Shown one piece after another: positions 5,800 through 10,572 of a stretch of DNA of 10,572 bases (positions within the stretch are counted from its first letter, which is position 1; each line of letters begins with the position of its first letter). The stretch is from the NCBI GenBank assembly GCA_910586205.1, contig CAJUGD010000058.1:1-10572 (forward strand), read 5' to 3'. Source of the DNA: an uncultured Lachnospiraceae bacterium (GTDB taxonomy: Bacteria > Bacillota > Clostridia > Lachnospirales > Lachnospiraceae). The translations under genes were made by a program, and so were the position numbers. Below the pieces are notes generated by a model. The model saw only the letters and a list, made by a program, of their open reading frames with translations, was not told the origin of the DNA and did not search any database.

Positions 5800-8047
5800 T
5801 CATAGGTCAAAATATTTTATCAATTCATCTTGCCGATTATCTAGACGCTTATCATGTCTAAATCTGAAAAACTCTTGCTGAACAGATAACCGTTGTTTCA
5901 GCGTCTCATCATCCCTAGAGGATAAACACTCACTCAATTTCTTCATATACTCTTCTCTATTTTTATCTATAATATAGTAATTGGATTTTATAGTTTCCTC
6001 GTAAACCACATATGCTTGGATCATATATTCCATCGCTTCTTCATAACGTTCTTTAATATTTTTTAAACTTTCAGATATTTTAAAATACAGATCTGCAACG
6101 AGAAAATCATCTATATAATGTTGATATCTTCTATACCGCAAAGCCCTCCAATATTGCTTATAGGCTTCTTCATACTCTTTATTCTTTACTAAAATATCGC
6201 CGTAATCAGTTCCAATTCGACGCTTAGCACTTAAAAGATATTTTGGTCTGTTCCAAATAAAAGAATACTCATTTTTACAAGTTTGGTATTCCCTTTCTGC
6301 CTCATCTAATTGGTTCAGATGTAAATATATGCGTATTTTATTTGAGTGAGTATTAATAATATGATTCAAAGCTTCTCGCGTTTCATCTTCGGAAAGATTG
6401 TTGCTATAATATATCTTTTTCCTCAATTCTAAAGCTTTTTCAAGTACATCTATGGCCTTACTGTTATCCTCTAATTGTTTGTAGTGACGGTGCAGTCCAT
6501 TATATATAAAAGCTTTTTCATCATCATCTAAACTTTGCTCATGATTGCTGAGTAACTCTTCAGCTTTTTTATACCACTTTCCTGCATTATCTATATCGTT
6601 ATTTTCTTCAAATGCATATGCCAAGCTGGTATAAATCCATGCAGCAGCATTAAGTGTATACACGTTTTCTCCTGATTTTTTTATGCTTTTTTGCAATATT
6701 TCCTGACTTCGTTGCATCGCTTTCAGCTTCAATCGGTAATACATGTATCTTTCATAAGTATATCCAATGCCATGATAATACATAGCTAATTCTACACTAT
6801 CACCTGAATATATTTGACGTATCAGAAATATACATTCTTTTATTATTTCTTTACATTCAAAACCATATCCATTTAAATCATAAAACGATTTTATCTTATT
6901 CATATCATCCAACCGTTTTTTTCCAACAAATGCATCTGGATTTGTTTTTATTATTTCCAACGCATTTGTATAACAACGAAAGGCTTCCTCCGTATTACCC
7001 TCTCGCCCTAATTTTTTTCCATTATTAAACAAGTTTTCTACCCGGACTTGAGCTCCAGTTATACTAAATTTATATTCTGGACTGATTTGACTTTCAACCA
7101 TCGACAAGAAAATTTTTAATGCATCATATTCTTGATAGGGAAACCATATTGGAATAATATTATGCGTATTCAAAAATGTTTTCCTCTCCGTGAACTTTTG
7201 AATCTCAACTTCTAAGGCGTCGATTTTCTCAGTTAGTTTAGGTGTCCAGGGCGTGTCCTTATTCTCTGTTTCTTTTGGAAGCTCTAATAACGCAAATGAT
7301 ATACTGCCATCAATCTGGGACTGTTCAATAACTTGGAGTGTTCAATCATCCTCAAGGCTACATCCCAAAAACAGTATAATTCTGGATAGCAGCACATCCC
7401 GCAGAAAAGACGGTAGAGGAAGTCTAATATCTAATACATATCTTCCGTATACATTGTTATATGCCTGCTCTGTTAATACAAAGTCCCTTAATGCAACATC
7501 TCCATGAAGTTTGATTAGCGTTGGCTCTCCACAAGCAATTCTTTTGTGGCTCAACTTTACATCCTGCAAATTTCTAGGGGTCAATTTCTCAATATGCTCA
7601 CCATTCACTTTTGCATAAAGCATCTCAATCACTTCATCAAAATTTGTAGTTAAAATCAAATTCCGAAAAATTCTTGGAAGACAATCCAACTGCCCATCAT
7701 GGCTATGTGCTTTATAGATGTGGTCACCAAAAGATTGCATAAGGGTATATTCCATACTCCCACCAAGGTTGCTCCTCTAGCAAGGTTGCAGCTCTTTCGT
7801 ATTCATGATTTTTCTTTGCTGTACCTATTTCTGGCAAGTGATGGATATTAGCTTGCTCATCTAAAAATTCTCCCCACAATGGATATTTAAAATTTTTAGA
7901 GAAACCTGCGCCAATAAATGGAATTACCACATTTCTGCGCATTAAACGAATCAAGAAATTAAAATTTTCTTGATTGCTTTCAACACAAGACATCAGTAAT
8001 TGAAAATCTGCAGGAAACCGTTGGAGTTTAGAATTATTCTCTTTCAT
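5800..8047 (-). pseudogene. SIR2-like NAD-binding domain fused to TPR repeats, with two disabling lesions
   Basis: Start ATG 8047 (MKENNSKLQRF) has GGTG just upstream. The N-terminal half shows SIR2-like motifs in order: VVIPFIGAGFSKNF (nucleotide loop), LTTNFDEVIE, LIKLHGD (catalytic His), and LFLGCSLEDD. The C-terminal half (from about 7050 to 5800) is a tetratricopeptide array, e.g. GNTEEAFRCYTNALEI and DNAGKWYKKAEEL. SIR2-like/TPR proteins are often NAD-consuming anti-phage or abortive-infection effectors; that role is inference. Two lesions are present: a near-duplication (GGAGTAT GGAATAT, 7747-7760) adds 7 bases between WWEY and TLMQS, and a TGA at 7342-7344 replaces what is probably an Arg codon (CSLEDD-stop-TLQVIEQ). 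Subtracting 7 bases from 2,248 leaves 747 whole codons, supporting one original gene. TPR codons remain open to the stop. Confidence 0.82.
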
Positions 8048-8111
8048 ATTTTTCACCATTCCTTTCGCTTCGCTCAAGGCACAAACAAGTAGGACTTTGA
8101 GTCCGTATTTC

Positions 8112-8231
8112 TTATCCCCCATCTTTGTTATATTCTTGTAAGAAATGAAAAAACTCAGCAGTAGTATCAAACTTTTTTATTTCATGTAATCGTCTAAGAT
8201 CTGGGATGACAGGTTTTAACACCTCCAACAT
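8112..8231 (-). CDS. Unrecognised 39-residue ORF between Sel1 and SIR2/TPR genes
   Basis: The frame reads MLEVLKPVIPDLRRLHEIKK and ends HFLQEYNKDGG, with ATG 8231 just after the Sel1 stop (17 bases) and a stop 64 bases before the SIR2/TPR start. It has no good ribosome site before the ATG; a GGAGG lies inside its first codons. I do not recognise it. It may be a real small protein of the operon or the tail of a deleted gene. Confidence 0.3.
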   Translation of the reverse strand: MLEVLKPVIPDLRRLHEIKKFDTTAEFFHFLQEYNKDGG

Positions 8232-8248
8232 GCAGTAGTAGCTTTATG

Positions 8249-8750
8249 CTACTTTTTGGGCGGTATCCCTCCCATTTTAACGGCAGTTTTCATAAGAGCA
8301 CTCATTATTGCACGAGTTCCTTCAAAATCATTCAATCTTTTGTTCGCAATGGCCACAATTTTTTCATCATCCGATTTTAATGCTATTTGAAGCAATTTCC
8401 TAGCTATTTCATCACTTTGTTGAACACCAACGCCTGACAGGTAAAAGTGAACTAACATCATCATGCACCTTACATTTCCGCCATTTGCACCCTTTTCAAA
8501 CCAATAGACAGATTTTTCTACGTCAAAAGGGGCACATCTTCCTTTGTATAGATAACAAAATCCTACCTTATTCATTGCATCAATATTTCCCATTTCAGCT
8601 GATTCCATAAAATACTGGAATGCCTTTGAAGGATCTTCTTCCTCACACCCTTTGCCAAGCTGAAACAATTCTCCTGCTGAAAGATTACCGGTGTCTTTAC
8701 CACTACTAACAGATACTGTCCCTTTCCCTTTGAAAATGTTAAATACCCAT
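8249..8750 (-). pseudogene. Sel1-like repeat protein, frameshifted at codon 3-4
   Basis: A perfect AGGAGG (8758-8763) sits 7 bases before ATG 8750, but that frame reads MGI then TAA. One register over, the protein continues NIFKGKGTVSVSSGKDTGNL, then ELFQLGKGCEEEDPSKAFQ, YFMESAEMGNIDAMNKVG, and SVYWFEKGANGGNVRCM, matching Sel1-like repeats (helical, TPR-related, protein-binding). The 502-base span is one base over a multiple of three, so an indel in the short T run near 8739-8744 explains it (original probably MGINIF or MGIFNIF). Alternatively translation starts at TTG 8668 with a weak AGGAG. It is followed by the 39-codon ORF and the SIR2/TPR gene, so a three-gene operon is likely. The partner role is unknown. 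Confidence 0.72.
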
Positions 8751-8763
8751 TGTTTTTCCTCCT

Positions 8764-9131
8764 GTATTTTTTCTTTTTAATGCTTTATGAATGTAAACAA
8801 TAGTACTCATCTATTGCTACTCCCTACTGTTAAATCCCACATCAAAGTCTTTATAATATAAATAATTTTATAGCCACCACTTAATGACGTCTTCAGAAAT
8901 CTAATATATATGCTATGTCTAATAAATAACTTTTCTATATCCCGAATCCATGAAGTTCAAATCGGTACTATTGCCTTTAAAACCATATTTTACAAGGATT
9001 TTTGAGAAGTAGAGATACCCCAAATTTCTTCACCCATTAGGTTATAAAAAATTAACATTAATAAAAGCTGGAATACCGTATAAATATTGAATTTCTAAGC
9101 CTAATTATGCAATTGAACTTCACGAATTCAG
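8764..9131. other. AT-rich gene-free stretch with an inverted-repeat pair
   Basis: No credible gene was found on either strand; the longest minus-strand open stretch (about 49 codons near 8820-8965) lacks a start. GAATCCATGAAGTTCAA (8944-8960) and TTGAACTTCACGAATTC (9113-9129) are inverted copies with two mismatches, bounding 186 bp. A promoter for the Sel1 gene must lie in the lower end, but I see no convincing -35/-10 pair. Confidence 0.5.
8944..9129. repeat. Segment bounded by 17-bp imperfect inverted repeats
   Basis: The arms match at 15 of 17 positions and the match does not extend beyond them. The interior is AT-rich without a gene. A small non-autonomous transposon is one explanation; no target duplication was visible. 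Confidence 0.45.
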
Positions 9132-9157
9132 ATGTAAACGGTATCTACCGTTTACAT
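9132..9157. repeat. Perfect 12-bp palindrome at the end of the immunity gene
   Basis: ATGTAAACGGTA (9132-9143) and TACCGTTTACAT (9146-9157) are perfect inverted copies separated by two bases. The immunity stop codon (9145-9147) lies in it. There is no T-run after it on either strand (minus side reads CTGAATTC), so it may act as an RNA-stabilising hairpin or protein-binding site more than as an intrinsic terminator. Confidence 0.7.
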
Positions 9158-9540
9158 TCAGATAACCAAATCGGTTCATCTTTGGGAAATGGTTTTAAAT
9201 TATTTATTTTATAACTCTGCGCATGATGCAATTCTTTTTTATACTTTTTTAATATATCACTATTAAATAATGGAATCATTCTAGCAGCAGAATATCTTGC
9301 ATCATTTGAATATTCTTCACTTTCATCTAATAAAATTTTAAAAAGTACTTTTAATAAATTTTCATCATTTATATTTTGTTTGAAAAAATTCAATAATTCT
9401 TCCCCTATACCAACATAAGAAGAAAAAATCAAATATTCTCTTATTAGATCTTCATTATAATTACCATTACATTTTATATTCGTACTTGCTAGTTCATCTA
9501 TTTTTTCCTTTAACCATTTATTATACTCTAAATTATTCAT
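9145..9540 (-). CDS. Putative immunity protein for the third toxin tip
   Basis: This intact gene of 131 residues starts at ATG 9540, seven bases after the toxin stop (9547-9549), with AGGAG a little far upstream inside the toxin's last codons. The sequence is helical and charged: KWLKEKIDELAST, then IGEELLNFFKQNINDENL, LKVLFKILLDESEEYSNDAR and YSAARMIPLFNSDILKKY. The DARYSAARMI region recalls HEAT-like immunity proteins, but I cannot name the family. Its position right after a tip makes the immunity role likely; the protein should be cytoplasmic, as there is no signal peptide or membrane segment. Composition is AT-rich like the tip, unlike the rhs core, which fits transfer of tip and immunity gene as one unit. 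Confidence 0.6.
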   Translation of the reverse strand: MNNLEYNKWLKEKIDELASTNIKCNGNYNEDLIREYLIFSSYVGIGEELLNFFKQNINDENLLKVLFKILLDESEEYSNDARYSAARMIPLFNSDILKKYKKELHHAQSYKINNLKPFPKDEPIWLSECKR

Positions 9541-9546
9541 TTTAAC

Positions 9547-10527
9547 TTATTTCTCCTGTCTTGAACTATTATCGATGATAGTTACTCTTATTACATTTTT
9601 ATTAAATTCTTCTATATTTTCATCAAGGATTCCAAAGTTTTTGTATGGTCCAGGTTTCGGTAATCCTTCATAATGAAATTTATTATTTGGATTTTTCTTT
9701 GACCCTCTCTGTTTTACGGAATTCTCATTTAAAAAATCCATATATTCTTGTTTGATTTCAAAATCTACAACCACCACATTTACATCTTCATTCAATGCAT
9801 TGCTAAATTGAAAAGCTTTTTCCTTACTTTGAGTAAGCCATTTAGTTGGTTCTGCACCATAGATTGCATGTTGTAATTGTTTTTTTGCTTTTGTAGCAAG
9901 CGCCTCAATTTCACTCATTTGTCTATATAAATGAGCTGTGTCAAGACCCCTTCCTTCCTCCTGACCAGCATCACCATTTGTCGTCGCCCCCGGACACCCC
10001 GTATTATATACTTCTGGTGTCTTGCTATACCCACTCGGATCATAATACCTCACCGGATTATTCCCACAGTAGGCATACAGATTCAACCCATCTCCCTGGT
10101 ATTCATCCTCCTGCAAAAACCTCCCTACAATTGGATTATAATACCTTGCCCGAAGATAATACTGCCCCGTTACTCCATCATACTGCTGTCCGGTATAACG
10201 GATTCTATTGGAAATCCCTTCTTCCTGGCATATCCCGTTTCCAAAGGCATCATACTGGTAATGGTTCTGGATCTCTCGCTTCTCATTCGTAATAAAAGCC
10301 GTACTAAGCTGCTCATCCTGATGATAATAATGATTTTTTTCTGACCGCCAAACTGCCTCGATTCCGCCTCCCAGGTGGTAACTGCTCTCCTCTCCCCCTT
10401 TCTCATACAGCAACTCTCCCTGATGGTACACAAACCGAATCCGGTTTGCATTCTCTCTTATTTCATACCGTAATCCTTCTGCATCGTATCGGTTCTCTTG
10501 TACCTGGCCTTCTTCTGTTGTTGTTCT
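9547..10527 (-). pseudogene. Orphan rhs 3' end with a possible ADP-ribosyltransferase-like toxin tip
   Basis: The open frame runs 327 codons from just after TGA 10528-10530, with no start codon or ribosome site. Residues encoded at 10520-10020 are the rhs core end (GQQYDGVTGQYYLRARYYNP, YYDPSGY) and the hinge NTGCPGATTNGDAG. The tip then reads AHLYRQMSEIEALATKAKK, TKWLTQSKEKAFQFSN, NVVVVDFEIKQEYMDFLN and GPYKNFGIL, then ends NSSRQEK. LYR near the start, WLTQS, and an acidic strand (VVVDFE) loosely fit the R-S-E layout of ADP-ribosyltransferase-fold toxins; this is a weak pattern match and another enzyme class is possible. The toxin frame is intact, so it is a silent cassette that could be activated by recombination with a full rhs gene. 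An immunity-like gene follows. Confidence 0.7.
9970..10524 (-). repeat. Direct repeat of rhs 3' core and hinge (copy B)
   Basis: This is the counterpart of 2181-2735. Identity breaks sharply at both ends: at the hinge (9970), where the toxin tips diverge, and near 10520, where the rhs sequence gives way to unrelated DNA. Confidence 0.9.
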
Positions 10528-10572
10528 TCAGATTAAAAAAGCATTCGATTTGCAGATTATATTAGCAGGAAA
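10528..10572. other. Non-rhs sequence at the window edge
   Basis: The last 45 bases do not match the rhs core that should continue here. On the minus strand one frame reads PANIICKSNAFLI then stops. It could be the 3' end of another gene or another insertion; too little is visible to say. Confidence 0.3.

Noticed and set aside
8237..8257. Small hairpin AGTAGC/GCTACT followed by T-run on the plus strand
   Set aside because: The stem is only 6 bp and A/T-heavy, and it overlaps the Sel1 stop codon; no plus-strand gene needs a terminator there.
8770..8830. Possible promoter for the Sel1 gene (TTGTTT with TAAAAA)
   Set aside because: The spacing is about 15 bases and both hexamers are poor; in AT-rich DNA such matches are common by chance.
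8820..8965. Minus-strand open stretch of about 49 codons
   Set aside because: No start codon or ribosome site, very AT-rich composition and no family resemblance.

Overview
The window looks like accessory DNA from a gut Clostridia genome, most likely Lachnospiraceae. The clues are the YD-repeat style of the Rhs protein, AGGAGG-type ribosome sites, the small immunity genes and the AT-rich accessory genes. This placement is an inference from protein style. Every recognisable gene reads on the minus strand, so the biological order runs from high to low coordinates.

In that order: (1) 10527-9145 is a promoterless 3' end of an rhs gene carrying a possible ADP-ribosyltransferase-like toxin tip, followed by a small putative immunity gene. 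(2) 9157-8764 holds a perfect palindrome and an inverted-repeat-bounded AT-rich segment with no recognised gene. (3) 8750-5800 is a possible operon: a Sel1-repeat protein (frameshifted near its start), a 39-codon ORF and a SIR2-like/TPR protein broken by a 7-bp near-duplication and a TGA. (4) 5652-4856 holds scraps of an rhs gene, the 3' end of an unrecognised gene and an interrupted gene resembling phage-tail/baseplate-type proteins. (5) 4901-1306 is the best preserved unit: a long Rhs YD-repeat ORF (1,009 codons, N-terminus missing) ending in a WHH-type HNH/ENDO VII nuclease toxin, followed closely by a SUKH (SMI1/KNR4) immunity gene. (6) 1255-17 is a decayed third unit: an rhs remnant with an internal two-repeat deletion, a 137-bp segment of unknown origin, an AHH-type nuclease tip with a nonsense codon and a MITE-like insertion, and a short DUF4274-like putative immunity gene.

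Taken together this is a polymorphic-toxin tip locus. Three different toxin tips meet the same hinge sequence (ATTNGDVG or a close variant), each with its own downstream immunity gene. Two copies of the rhs 3' end (2181-2735 and 9970-10524) align without gaps, and the 213 bp nearest the hinge are identical. That is what one expects if tips are exchanged by homologous recombination at the hinge. The immunity genes look better preserved than the toxins. The rhs core is visibly more GC-rich than the tips, immunity genes and SIR2/Sel1 block. No RNA gene, CRISPR array or complete transposase gene was seen.
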